Source: an uncultured Pelagibacteraceae bacterium (GTDB taxonomy: Bacteria; Pseudomonadota; Alphaproteobacteria; Pelagibacterales; Pelagibacteraceae). From it: 64,000 nt of DNA. The notes beneath the pieces are model-generated. The model ran no database searches and was not told where the DNA came from. It worked only from the letters and a program-made list of their open reading frames with translations. Below, in pieces: positions 8,748 through 16,921 of this stretch; position 1 is the stretch's first letter, and each line of letters starts with the position of its first letter. The position numbers and the translations under genes were made by a program. The stretch lies in NCBI GenBank assembly GCA_902555665.1, contig CACDTF010000002.1:40213-104212 (forward strand). The letters run 5' to 3'.

Positions 8748-9523
8748 TGAAAAATTTACTAAAAATTTTATTTATATCTAAAGTTTTATTTTTATTTTTA
8801 GTCTTTAATTCTCAGGCTGCTAGTACAACAGGACAAGCAGATGTTTATAAAGTAACAATGAAAAAAGTAGAATTGTGTACTGCTAGCACAAGTGTATCTA
8901 GTTGTGTTGGGTCAGTAACAGTAGGTGATACCTCTAAAGTTGTTGATATCGCATCTGTATCAGCTGGAGCTGCGGCTGCTACATTTGGTGATCCTGCATT
9001 ATTACCTCTCGGAGAAACTTATACTCATATGAGAGTTACAATTGATAGAAAATTTACAATAAAAGCTGATTTAGAAGTTTCAGGTGTAACAGATAATTGT
9101 ACTACGACAGCTGCACTTTCTGGCTCTGCTTATCCTGGTGGATCTTTAAGTGGAACTGAAAAATATGATAGAACTCCAATTATTGCTGATGGTGGCACAG
9201 CTGCAGAGGCTGATTTATATTTAAAAAATAATCAAATGAAAACATGTACAAATGCTGCATGTTCAGCACTTAGTGGTGCAAATACAATTACATATGCCCA
9301 AGGTTCAGGATCATCTACTTATCAAACTCAGCATGCTGATGGTAGTACTTCTGATGATCATGTAATGGTTTATGAGCTTTCAAAACCATACACAGTAGCT
9401 TTAATTGGTCCAACTATAGACATTAGCTTTGGAACATCTGCTGCTATTAAAGCAACAGAAGTTGGTACAGATTTTTGTATGTTTGATCCTCAAGAACCAG
9501 TAGTTACAATCACAATTAAATAG
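8747..9523 (+). CDS. Secreted six-cysteine protein of unknown function
   Basis: I do not recognise this family. The 258 residues start with a Sec signal peptide (hydrophobic core about 4-20, probable cleavage after NSQA). The mature protein is rich in Ala, Thr, Ser and Gly, with six cysteines (in VELC, VSSC, DNC, KTC, AAC, DFC) that could form three disulfides, and short beta-prone strands such as THMRVTIDRKFTIKADL. Codon composition is less AT-rich than its neighbours because of the Ala/Thr content. ATG 8747 overlaps the TGA of the barrel gene, implying translational coupling and probably a shared surface function. It may be a separately encoded surface or periplasmic partner of the barrel, but this is inference. 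Confidence 0.8.
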   Translation: MKNLLKILFISKVLFLFLVFNSQAASTTGQADVYKVTMKKVELCTASTSVSSCVGSVTVGDTSKVVDIASVSAGAAAATFGDPALLPLGETYTHMRVTIDRKFTIKADLEVSGVTDNCTTTAALSGSAYPGGSLSGTEKYDRTPIIADGGTAAEADLYLKNNQMKTCTNAACSALSGANTITYAQGSGSSTYQTQHADGSTSDDHVMVYELSKPYTVALIGPTIDISFGTSAAIKATEVGTDFCMFDPQEPVVTITIK

Positions 9524-9527
9524 AAAA

Positions 9528-10766
9528 ATGACTGATCAATTTTCTGGTCAGATAATATCATCAAAAATAAAATTACGAAATAAATCTAAGGATTATGTTT
9601 TAAATTTTAAAAAAATTGAGGAATTTATAAAAAGGGAAATTGCAGAAATAGAAATTCTTAAGAATTCCTCAAAATCAATAATTCCTGAAATTTCTTTTAA
9701 TGAACTTAATTTAACTAATAATAAAATAATAGAAAACATTCGTAAAAGAGGCTGCTTAATTATTCGAGACGTTTTTGAAGATAATAAGATAGAAAATATT
9801 AATAAAGAGTTAGAGGAATATATAGATAGTAATGGATATTACGAGGATCAACAAAAAAAGGCAGGTTTAGATAAATATTTTAGTGATTTAAAATCAGGAA
9901 AACCCCAAATATATGGTTTGTATTGGTCTAAAGCTCAAATTGAAATAAGGCATTCTGAAGAAATGGCAAAGGTTAAAAAATGGCTTAACAACCTTTGGAA
10001 TTTTAGAAACACTGAATATACAGTTTTTGATCCAAATAAAGAACTATCTTATGCAGATAGATTAAGAAGGAGAGAGCCTGGAGATGATACTTTGGGTTTA
10101 TCTCCACATTGTGATGCTGGATCAATTGAAAGATGGACTGACAGTTATTATCAAAAAATTTATAAAGATATTTTTTCTGACAATTTTGAAAAATACAATC
10201 CATTTGAAGCAAAGTATAGAGATAGAACAATAGAGTTCGAATCTCCTGCAGTTGCACATGTATTTAGAACATTTCAAGGATGGACTGCTTTAACGGAGCA
10301 AGGACCAAGTGATGGAACTTTACAATTAATACCAATTGCTAAAGGAATTGCTTATATTTTAACCAGAGCATTACTTGATGATGTTGAAGAAAATGAATTG
10401 TGTGGATCGAAACTTGGTAGAGCTTTGTCAGTAAATAAAGATTATCATTCATTACTGTTAAAAGGTTTAGTTTCAATTCCAAAAATGAAACCAGGTGACA
10501 CTGTTTGGTGGCATCCTGACGTTGTTCATGCTGTTGAAGACAAACATTCAGGGAAAAATTATTCAAATGTCGTTTACGTTGGTGCAACACCATATTGTAA
10601 AAAAAATCTAGATTATACACTAAAACAATCAAAAAAATTTTTAGAGGGAAAGAGTCCACCGGATTTTGCGGCTGAGGATTATGAAATTAAATATAAAGGT
10701 AGAGTTAAATTAAAAGATTTAAGCTCTTTAGCTAAGAAACAATTAGCTTTAGAAGAATGGAATTAA
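9528..10766 (+). CDS. DUF1479 (YbiU-like) putative Fe(II)/2-oxoglutarate oxygenase
   Basis: The 412 residues match the DUF1479/YbiU family: RKRGCLIIRDVF near residue 75, the region KPQIYGLYWSKAQIEIRHS, LSYADRLRRREPGD, and SPHCDAGSIERW. The HCD pair is an H-x-D-like iron-ligand candidate and WWHPDVVHAVED carries the distal histidine. The family has a double-stranded beta-helix fold like Fe(II)/2OG oxygenases, but I know of no settled reaction. The start lies four bases after the preceding stop. The 3' end overlaps the convergent glutaredoxin gene by 4 bases. Confidence 0.88.
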   Translation: MTDQFSGQIISSKIKLRNKSKDYVLNFKKIEEFIKREIAEIEILKNSSKSIIPEISFNELNLTNNKIIENIRKRGCLIIRDVFEDNKIENINKELEEYIDSNGYYEDQQKKAGLDKYFSDLKSGKPQIYGLYWSKAQIEIRHSEEMAKVKKWLNNLWNFRNTEYTVFDPNKELSYADRLRRREPGDDTLGLSPHCDAGSIERWTDSYYQKIYKDIFSDNFEKYNPFEAKYRDRTIEFESPAVAHVFRTFQGWTALTEQGPSDGTLQLIPIAKGIAYILTRALLDDVEENELCGSKLGRALSVNKDYHSLLLKGLVSIPKMKPGDTVWWHPDVVHAVEDKHSGKNYSNVVYVGATPYCKKNLDYTLKQSKKFLEGKSPPDFAAEDYEIKYKGRVKLKDLSSLAKKQLALEEWN

Positions 10767-11020
10767 TTATTTAAAAGATCATGAAGTTTATTTTCTTTTT
10801 CTAATGCTCTTACTTCATCATAACCACCGATATGCTGGTCATCAAAAAAGATTTGTGGAATAGTTCTTTTTCCATTAGCTTTTTTAATCATTTCATCCAT
10901 TGCTCCATCAACTTTTGAAATATCAATTTCATTATAAGGCGCATTATTTCTAGCTAACAATCTTTTTGCAGCCTCACAATAATTACATAGCGGACCTGTA
11001 TACATGGTAATTTTTTTCAT
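10763..11020 (-). CDS. grxC: Glutaredoxin 3
   Basis: Small cytoplasmic glutathione-dependent disulfide reductase. The 85-residue thioredoxin-fold protein has the dithiol active site C12-N-Y-C15 (the usual form is CPYC), the cis-Pro segment RTIPQIFFDD and the glutathione-binding HIGGYDEVRAL. Length is standard for GrxC. It lies 3 bases downstream of the DUF2805 gene on the same strand, so the two are co-transcribed. Asn in place of the active-site Pro is a mild deviation. Confidence 0.95.
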   Translation of the reverse strand: MKKITMYTGPLCNYCEAAKRLLARNNAPYNEIDISKVDGAMDEMIKKANGKRTIPQIFFDDQHIGGYDEVRALEKENKLHDLLNN

Positions 11021-11023
11021 GGC

Positions 11024-11320
11024 TTATAGATAGTCACCTTTTTTAATTTTACTAGCTATTTCTTTTCTAGAATATTCAAATTTTTTTCGATGTTTTATAC
11101 TTTTTTGGTTTACTCTTTTTCTCCATAACCTGAAAGACGATGGTCTTAGAGATCTTCGCATAATTTTAATTACATCAGATTCTTTCTTCCCTGTTTTTTT
11201 TTCAATTTCCTCGAAAGTGATCCTATCTGCCCAGGCTGCCCAAATGATCCAATCTGGATCGTCCATTTTGGGCTCAGGATTTTTGACTCTGGTAATTGGC
11301 CTGTGACCTTTTTTTTTCAT
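11024..11320 (-). CDS. DUF2805 / TIGR03643 family protein
   Basis: A 98-residue basic protein with the family core DPDWIIWAAWADRITFEEIEKKTG and KIMRRSLRPSSFRLWRKRV, recognised as the TIGR03643/DUF2805 family of unknown function. The middle segment looks like a helix-turn-helix (EEIEKKTGKKESDVIKIMRR), so nucleic-acid binding is plausible but unproven. It sits 3 bases upstream of grxC. The 117-bp spacer to the divergent LysE gene must hold its promoter. Confidence 0.85.
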   Translation of the reverse strand: MKKKGHRPITRVKNPEPKMDDPDWIIWAAWADRITFEEIEKKTGKKESDVIKIMRRSLRPSSFRLWRKRVNQKSIKHRKKFEYSRKEIASKIKKGDYL

Positions 11321-11378
11321 AAATCCTTTATATTTGAAAAAAATATTTAATGCATTTTTTTTAGCCTTTGATATTATG

Positions 11379-11384
11379 TATAAT
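11379..11384 (+). promoter_or_regulatory. Candidate -10 element (TATAAT) in the divergent 11321-11437 spacer
   Basis: A perfect TATAAT hexamer lies 54 bases before the LysE start. No good -35 is visible at 16-18 bases upstream (only T-runs), so this is a tentative assignment. The surrounding ATATTA-TGTA-TAATAT is nearly palindromic and could serve either direction. Confidence 0.4.
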
Positions 11385-11429
11385 ATAGTCCTTCTTAGCC
11401 ATCTTTAGCTCCCGGTTTTTAAGGACTAT
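11385..11429. promoter_or_regulatory. 9-bp inverted repeat that could sequester the Shine-Dalgarno of the LysE gene
   Basis: ATAGTCCTT (11385-11393) is perfectly repeated inverted as AAGGACTAT (11421-11429) with a 27-base loop. The right arm contains AAGGA, the only SD-like sequence before the LysE ATG at 11438, and is followed by CTTTTT. In RNA this would form a hairpin that hides the SD, or in DNA a spaced operator. If transcription starts from the TATAAT at 11379, the first few bases of the left arm would not be transcribed, which weakens the RNA version. Confidence 0.4.
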
Positions 11430-11437
11430 CTTTTTAT

Positions 11438-12052
11438 ATGCTCCCCCTAGATTTTATACTTTATCTACAGATAATTATTTTTTTATTTATTACACCCGGA
11501 ACTCCTAGGATTGTAATTATCTCCTATTCAATGAATTACGGTATCGGAAAATGTATATGGTCTGCTTTAGGGGATGTAACTGCAAATTTGATTCAGGCAA
11601 CTTTAGTTATTTTTGTCATTGGATCTTTTTTTTCAGAAAACTCAATGATACTTAATGCGTTTAAATGGATCGGAATAATTTATTTATTATATTTAGCTTA
11701 TGATATTTATAAATCTCGACCAAAAAGTATTTCAAGTGAAGGAGAAATAGAAAAAAGTAACTTATCTTTTTTTAGAGATGGTTTTTTAGTTGCTGGTACA
11801 AGTCCTAAGGCTTGGATGTTTTTTCCTTTTATTTTTCCACAATTTATTGATTTTAATTCTAATTTATTGGTTCAATTTGTAATTTTAATTACAACTTACA
11901 TCGTTTTAGATTTTTTATCTTTGATTGGCTATGCAATGCTTGCACAGAAATTAATTAAGTGGATCACTGCTAATCCAAAAACAATTAATACAATTTCTGC
12001 GAGTGTTTTAGTAATTATTGCCGCAATAATTGTTGTAACTCAACAATATTAA
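11438..12052 (+). CDS. LysE/RhtB-family amino-acid exporter
   Basis: A 204-residue inner-membrane protein with about six hydrophobic segments. The N-terminal FLFITPGTPRIVIISYSMNYGIG is the LysE family signature (PGP region, here PGTP), and GTSPKAWMFFPFIFPQFI matches the NPKA-like family motif. Such proteins export amino acids or homoserine lactones. It stands alone between a divergent spacer and the Liv-type binding protein gene. Confidence 0.9.
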   Translation: MLPLDFILYLQIIIFLFITPGTPRIVIISYSMNYGIGKCIWSALGDVTANLIQATLVIFVIGSFFSENSMILNAFKWIGIIYLLYLAYDIYKSRPKSISSEGEIEKSNLSFFRDGFLVAGTSPKAWMFFPFIFPQFIDFNSNLLVQFVILITTYIVLDFLSLIGYAMLAQKLIKWITANPKTINTISASVLVIIAAIIVVTQQY

Positions 12053-12138
12053 TTAGATTTGGCCTTTATTGCCACTTGCATAAAATAAAATTTCTTTATT
12101 TAATCAGCACATAATTAATTAATTAAAGAGGAAATAAA

Positions 12139-13377
12139 ATGAAATTAAATAAAATAATTTTAAGTTTTGTTTCTGCATTAGTGATTTTATTTTCAACTTC
12201 GGTTGCATCTTTTGCAAAAGTTGTTGGAGACAAAATTATTTTAGGTGCTGCGATTTCCCTAACAGGTAAATACTCATCAAATGGTGTTCATACTCAAAAT
12301 GGTTACAACATGGCCGTTGACAGAATTAACAGCATGGGTGGTGTTAAAGTTGGTGGAAAGACTTATAAGTTTGACATTATTTATTACGATGATGAATCAA
12401 ACCCTAAGAGAGCTGCACAGCTTGCAGAAAGATTAATATCACAAGATGGAGTTGAGTTTATGCTTGGCCCTTACAGTTCTGGTTTAACTAAAGCGATTGC
12501 ACCAGTAACTGAAAAATATGGTGTTCCAATGGTTGAAGCAAATGGTGCATCTAGATCTTTGTTTACAAAAGGTTATAAATATCTATTTGCTGTATTAGCT
12601 CCAGCCAACTTGTATCTTGATGTTGCTATCGAAACAGCGGTTGAGTTAAATGGTGGAAAACCAGTAAGAATTGCACAAGCGTTTGAACAAGATGCATTCT
12701 CACAGGACGTTAGATTAGGTATTTTAGATGCTGCAGAAAGAACTGGTTCTAAAATTATAATCGACGATAAATTACCTAAAGAGCTAAATGATATGGCTGC
12801 TACTTTGGTTAAAGTAAAACAAATGAAACCAGATGTACTTGTTGTATCAGGTCACACAAAAGGTGCGTTAACTGCGATCAGACAAATTGCTGAAATGAAA
12901 GTTGATGTTCCTATGTTGGCTATGACTCACTGTGATGCTGCTAAGCTATCTAAACAGCATGGCAAGAACTCACAGTACGCTCTTTGTGCTTCTCAATGGC
13001 ACAAGTCACTAACTTATAAAGATGATTTCTTTAAAGATGGTATGACTTATGCTGCAGACTTTGAGAAAGAGTTTGGATATGATCCACCTTACCAATCTGC
13101 TGAATCTTCAGCTGCTTTATTGGTATTCAAAGATGCATTTGAAAGAGCAAATTCTTTTGATCAAAAGAAAGTAAGAGATGCTCTTGCAGCTACGAATATG
13201 CAAACATTCTATGGAAATATTAAATTTGCACCTGGTGGTCAGAACGTTGACAAACCAATGGTACTTTTCCAAGTAATGTGTGATGCTTCAGGAAGTTGTG
13301 AAAACAAAGTTGTTGCTCCATTAAAATGGGCATCAGCTAAGTTGATACATCCAATTCCTAAGTGGTCAGAAAGATAA
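12139..13377 (+). CDS. Liv-type ABC transporter periplasmic substrate-binding protein (system 1)
   Basis: A 412-residue periplasmic binding protein (Peripla_BP_6 type). The signal peptide spans roughly residues 1-26 (ending SVASFA). The mature start IILGAAISLTGKYSSNGVHTQNGYN is typical of LivJ/LivK and amide/urea-binding relatives, followed by FDIIYYDDESNPKRAAQLAERL. A strong SD (AGAGGA) precedes ATG 12139. It is separated from its permease genes by an intrinsic terminator at 13391, which suggests it is made in excess. The ligand could be a branched-chain amino acid or another amino or amide compound. Confidence 0.92.
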   Translation: MKLNKIILSFVSALVILFSTSVASFAKVVGDKIILGAAISLTGKYSSNGVHTQNGYNMAVDRINSMGGVKVGGKTYKFDIIYYDDESNPKRAAQLAERLISQDGVEFMLGPYSSGLTKAIAPVTEKYGVPMVEANGASRSLFTKGYKYLFAVLAPANLYLDVAIETAVELNGGKPVRIAQAFEQDAFSQDVRLGILDAAERTGSKIIIDDKLPKELNDMAATLVKVKQMKPDVLVVSGHTKGALTAIRQIAEMKVDVPMLAMTHCDAAKLSKQHGKNSQYALCASQWHKSLTYKDDFFKDGMTYAADFEKEFGYDPPYQSAESSAALLVFKDAFERANSFDQKKVRDALAATNMQTFYGNIKFAPGGQNVDKPMVLFQVMCDASGSCENKVVAPLKWASAKLIHPIPKWSER

Positions 13378-13390
13378 AATAAAATACTAA

Positions 13391-13419
13391 AGCCCCCTAG
13401 TCATAGGGGGCTTTTTTTT
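13391..13419 (+). terminator. Intrinsic terminator between binding-protein and permease genes (Liv system 1)
   Basis: AGCCCCCTA (13391-13399), loop GTCA, and TAGGGGGCT (13404-13412) form a perfect 9-bp GC-rich stem followed by eight Ts. It lies inside what should be one ABC operon, so it probably terminates part of the transcripts. Confidence 0.92.
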
Positions 13420-13441
13420 ATATAACCCAAAAATACTTTTT

Positions 13442-14335
13442 ATGGATTTTCTTGTATTTCAATATCCTATGATAACTCTTCAAGCTTGCTTGGATGGTAT
13501 TTTGCTAGGAGTTTTGTTTGCATTGATTGCATATGGAATGGCACTTCAATGGGGCGTGATGAATATAATTAACATTGCACAAGGAGATCTTGTAATTTTA
13601 GGAGGATACATTGCATACTTTATGTATCTCTATGGTATTCATCCAGCATGGGGAGTAATTGTTGCGCCAGTAATAATGTACTTTGTTGGTATAGCGATTT
13701 ACAAACTCGTAATTAATAAAGTAGTAGATAGAGATCTATTTATCTCTATTTTAGCTACTTTTGGAATAAGTATTCTTTTCATGCAATTAATGAATTTTGC
13801 ATTTGGTGCAGACGTCGTACTTGCAAATTCTGGTTATGGAACAACTATGTTGTTTGATAACAATGTTGTGTTACCAAATTCAAAAATATTTTCAGCGTTT
13901 ATTAGCATTGTATTTGCAGTTTGTTTGGTTATTTACATGAAAAAATCAAAGCTAGGACGTGCAATTAGAGCTACAGCTCAAAATGCAAGAGCTGCAAAGA
14001 TTTTAGGTGTCGATACAGAAAAAGTTTATGCCGCAACATTTGGAATAAATGCTGCTCTTTGTGGTGTTGCTGGTGCTTTAATATCTATAACTTTCACAAT
14101 TCATCCTTACATGGGACTGCCCTACACAATTAGATCTTTCATGATCGTAATTGTTGCAGGATTAGGAAACTTACCTGGTGTAGCAATGTCTGGAATGGGA
14201 TTAGGAGTATTTGAAGAATTTGCAGATTATATACTGGGTACAGAATTTAGAATTGGTTCAGTATTTTTATTATTAGTATTAATCCTGGTTTATAGAAGAT
14301 TTAAACTTTCAAGAAAAAGAGAATATTTAAAGTAA
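13442..14335 (+). CDS. livH: Liv-type ABC transporter permease LivH (system 1)
   Basis: A 297-residue membrane permease. Family features are the N-terminal LDGILLGVLFALIAYGMALQWGVMNIINIAQGDLVILGGY and the cytoplasmic EAA-like loop GRAIRATAQNARAAKILGVD, followed by AGLGNLPG. It starts 22 bases after the T-run of the upstream terminator and lacks a clear SD. It pairs with the LivM permease just downstream to form the membrane channel of the importer. Confidence 0.93.
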   Translation: MDFLVFQYPMITLQACLDGILLGVLFALIAYGMALQWGVMNIINIAQGDLVILGGYIAYFMYLYGIHPAWGVIVAPVIMYFVGIAIYKLVINKVVDRDLFISILATFGISILFMQLMNFAFGADVVLANSGYGTTMLFDNNVVLPNSKIFSAFISIVFAVCLVIYMKKSKLGRAIRATAQNARAAKILGVDTEKVYAATFGINAALCGVAGALISITFTIHPYMGLPYTIRSFMIVIVAGLGNLPGVAMSGMGLGVFEEFADYILGTEFRIGSVFLLLVLILVYRRFKLSRKREYLK

Positions 14336-14349
14336 GATTGAGATGAAAA

Positions 14350-15399
14350 ATGAATAAGAATTTTGTTTTATATGCAGCAATATTAATATTTGGATTAGCT
14401 GCCCCTTTTTTATTTCCAGCCTTTAAAGTTCAGCTGTCAATCCTTTGTGTTTTAATAGTTCTTGCTACTACTTGGAACATCCAAGGTGGCGAGATGGGCT
14501 ATAATTCATTTGGAAATATATTATTTTATGGATTAGGAATGTACCTATGCGCTTCTGTTCAAGTTGGAATGTTTTTTCCATTAGCTGAATGGACAGAGAG
14601 TGGAGGGGAAAAAACATTTGTTCATACTCCAACACAGTTTTTTCAAGGTATGGCAGTTGGACTAGTCGTAGCTGCTGTAGTTCCAACTATTGTAGCTGGT
14701 TTGATAGGATATTCTATTCTTGGACTTAGAGGACATTATTTTGCAATTTGTACATTAGGTTTAGGTGTAGCTGCGGGTGAAATTTCTGGCGGCATAGAAA
14801 TTATTGGAGCAGGTCAAGGCTTTACTACACCACCTTTTCCAAATGTTGGTAGCTTAGAAGCAAGGGGGGAGTTTTTCTATTTCTTAAGCTTCTTCACATT
14901 AGTGCTCACATTCATTGCGGTTCGTTCAATCTATTCTACAAGATTTAAATTAATACTTAACGCTATTAGAGATAATGAGGATAAAGCTGAAGCAATGGGT
15001 ATTGAAACAATGAAGTATAAAATTATTGGCTGGATGATCTCAGCTTTCTTTTGTGGATTGGCAGGAGGAATAATGGGTGGCTTGGTTGGATACATCGATT
15101 CAACAGATGTTGCATTTGATGGAAGAGAAATGGGAGTATTTATGGTACTGATGGCAATACTTGGAGGTAAAGGAACTCTTTGGGGCCCAATTATTGGTGC
15201 AACTATATTTCATATTTTTAAAGAAGGCTTTTGGACATTCTTTTTGGGTTGGCAGTATGTTGCTCTAGGAGTTTTGATTGTTGTGATTGTGATTTATTTT
15301 CCAGAAGGAATTATGGGATGGCTAAGAGAAAAATATCCAGAGCGATTTGGTGAAGTGGTTGATGAAAAAGATCGTAAAGCACAGGTAGAACTTAAATGA
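14350..15399 (+). CDS. livM: Liv-type ABC transporter permease LivM (system 1)
   Basis: A 349-residue membrane permease with about nine hydrophobic helices. The signatures are TWNIQGGEMGYNSFGNILFYG, LRGHYFAICTLGLGVAAGEI, and the loop LNAIRDNEDKAEAMGIETMKYKI that contacts the ATPases, then LGGKGTLWGPIIGA. It follows livH by 14 bases and overlaps livG by 4 bases (ATGA), so it belongs to the same transporter operon. Confidence 0.93.
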   Translation: MNKNFVLYAAILIFGLAAPFLFPAFKVQLSILCVLIVLATTWNIQGGEMGYNSFGNILFYGLGMYLCASVQVGMFFPLAEWTESGGEKTFVHTPTQFFQGMAVGLVVAAVVPTIVAGLIGYSILGLRGHYFAICTLGLGVAAGEISGGIEIIGAGQGFTTPPFPNVGSLEARGEFFYFLSFFTLVLTFIAVRSIYSTRFKLILNAIRDNEDKAEAMGIETMKYKIIGWMISAFFCGLAGGIMGGLVGYIDSTDVAFDGREMGVFMVLMAILGGKGTLWGPIIGATIFHIFKEGFWTFFLGWQYVALGVLIVVIVIYFPEGIMGWLREKYPERFGEVVDEKDRKAQVELK

Positions 15400-16136
15400 G
15401 TATTTTAGAAGTTAGCAATGTAAGTAAATCTTTTGGTGGTGTTAAAGCTAACGTTGACATTTCAATGAATGTTGAAAAAGGGAAAATTGTGGGATTGATT
15501 GGGCCAAATGGTTCAGGAAAAACTACATTATTTAATTCGATTGTAGGAACTTACCCAATCGATAATGGATCTATTAAATTTAATGGAAAAGAAGTTTCTG
15601 AGTTACCAGTGCCTGTGATTGCTAAGTTAGGATTATTGAGAACTTTTCAGCAAACAAGAATTTATGGAAAGCTTAATTGTATAGAAAATATGCTTATTAG
15701 TCATAAAGGTAGTGACGCAGATTTAATGAAAATATTTTCAAAGATTCCAAAAGAATTAACAGATAAAGCTGAAAATTTATTAAATTTTGTGGGATTATAT
15801 CAAAAAAGAAAGCTAAGAGCTGGAGATTTATCTTTTGGACAACAAAAATTACTGGAGCTTGCTATGGCATTAATGAATGAACCAGAGATGCTATTACTAG
15901 ACGAGCCTACAGCTGGGATTAATCCAACACTAATAAATGGTATTATTGATAGATTAATTAAAGTTAACCAAGATTTTGGAATAACTCTTTTGGTTATTGA
16001 GCACAACATGAGAGTCATTATGCAATTAGCAGAGAATATTTTTTGTTTAGCTCATGGTAAAATGTTAGCCAATGGATCGCCAGATGAAATTAAAAATAAT
16101 AAAAGTGTCATTGACGCGTATTTAGGAGCTCAATAA
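15396..16136 (+). CDS. livG: Liv-type ABC transporter ATPase LivG (system 1)
   Basis: A 246-residue ATP-binding subunit. Walker A is GPNGSGKTTLF (about residue 36), the signature is LSFGQQKLLEL (LSGGQ-like with Phe), Walker B is MLLLDEPTAGINP, and the H-loop is VIEHNMRVIM. The C-terminal YLGA end is typical of LivG. It powers import together with the LivF subunit that follows, whose start codon overlaps its stop (TAATG). Confidence 0.94.
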   Translation: MSILEVSNVSKSFGGVKANVDISMNVEKGKIVGLIGPNGSGKTTLFNSIVGTYPIDNGSIKFNGKEVSELPVPVIAKLGLLRTFQQTRIYGKLNCIENMLISHKGSDADLMKIFSKIPKELTDKAENLLNFVGLYQKRKLRAGDLSFGQQKLLELAMALMNEPEMLLLDEPTAGINPTLINGIIDRLIKVNQDFGITLLVIEHNMRVIMQLAENIFCLAHGKMLANGSPDEIKNNKSVIDAYLGAQ

Positions 16137-16921
16137 TGTCTAACCAATATGAAGTGTTAGGAAAAGCTCCGACACCAGATGATTTAAAAAAATTATCTCC
16201 AAAAGAAGTTCATTTAACTATTAAAAATTTAAACGCAGGTTATGGAAAAATGGAAATTTTACATAACTTTGATTTATTCGTAAATAAAGCGCAGTCTTTA
16301 TGTTTAATTGGACCCAATGGTGCAGGTAAATCTACAATTCTTCATTCAATATATGGTTTTACAAATATTTTTTCTGGTAAAATTGAACTTGAAGGAAAAG
16401 AAATTACAAATCTTACCCCAGCAGAAAAGTTAAAGTCAGTCGGTATAGCTTATATATTGCAAGATAACTCTGTATTTCCAGATATGACAGTAGAAGAAAA
16501 CCTATTAATGGGAGGATATATAAAAGAAAAAACAGATGAGTCATATGAAGAGGCTGAAAGAATTTTTGAAAAGTATGAAAGGTTAAGAAATAGAAGAAAC
16601 CAACCAGCAAAAGTTTTATCTGGTGGGGAGAGAAGATTGCTAGAAATATCTAGAGCATTAGTTATGAAACCTTCAGTGCTTTTAGTAGACGAACCGTCAA
16701 TTGGACTTGAACCCAGATATATTGAGATGGTTTTTGAAATATTAAGAGATCTTCAGCAAAATGAAAAAAAAACAATCATTCTAGTAGAACAAAATGCCAA
16801 AAAAGGATTGGAGTTTGCAGATATAGGATACGTTTTAGTATCTGGGCAAACTGCAATTGCAGGTAAAGGAGACGATTTACTTCAAAATCCTGATGTTGGT
16901 AGACTGTTCCTAGGTGGATAA
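16136..16921 (+). CDS. livF: Liv-type ABC transporter ATPase LivF (system 1)
   Basis: A 261-residue ATP-binding subunit with an unusual N-terminal extension of about 30 residues before the first beta-strand (LTIKNLNAGYGKMEILHNF). Walker A is GPNGAGKSTIL, the Q-loop sits in YILQDNSVFPDMTVEENL, the signature is LSGGERRLLEISRAL, Walker B is LLVDEPSIGLEP, and the C-terminal LFLGG is the LivF hallmark. Its stop overlaps the start of the AzlC gene (TAATG), so the exporter genes are coupled to the importer. Confidence 0.94.
   Translation: MSNQYEVLGKAPTPDDLKKLSPKEVHLTIKNLNAGYGKMEILHNFDLFVNKAQSLCLIGPNGAGKSTILHSIYGFTNIFSGKIELEGKEITNLTPAEKLKSVGIAYILQDNSVFPDMTVEENLLMGGYIKEKTDESYEEAERIFEKYERLRNRRNQPAKVLSGGERRLLEISRALVMKPSVLLVDEPSIGLEPRYIEMVFEILRDLQQNEKKTIILVEQNAKKGLEFADIGYVLVSGQTAIAGKGDDLLQNPDVGRLFLGG

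Noticed and set aside
10339..10659. 106-codon minus-strand ORF opposite the DUF1479 gene
   Set aside because: Shadow of a gene with clear family motifs; no SD and no supporting neighbour.
12061..12138. Riboswitch or structured leader upstream of the Liv-type binding protein
   Set aside because: The 86-base AT-rich spacer shows only a weak AAATAAA/TTTATTT pairing and no conserved riboswitch core.
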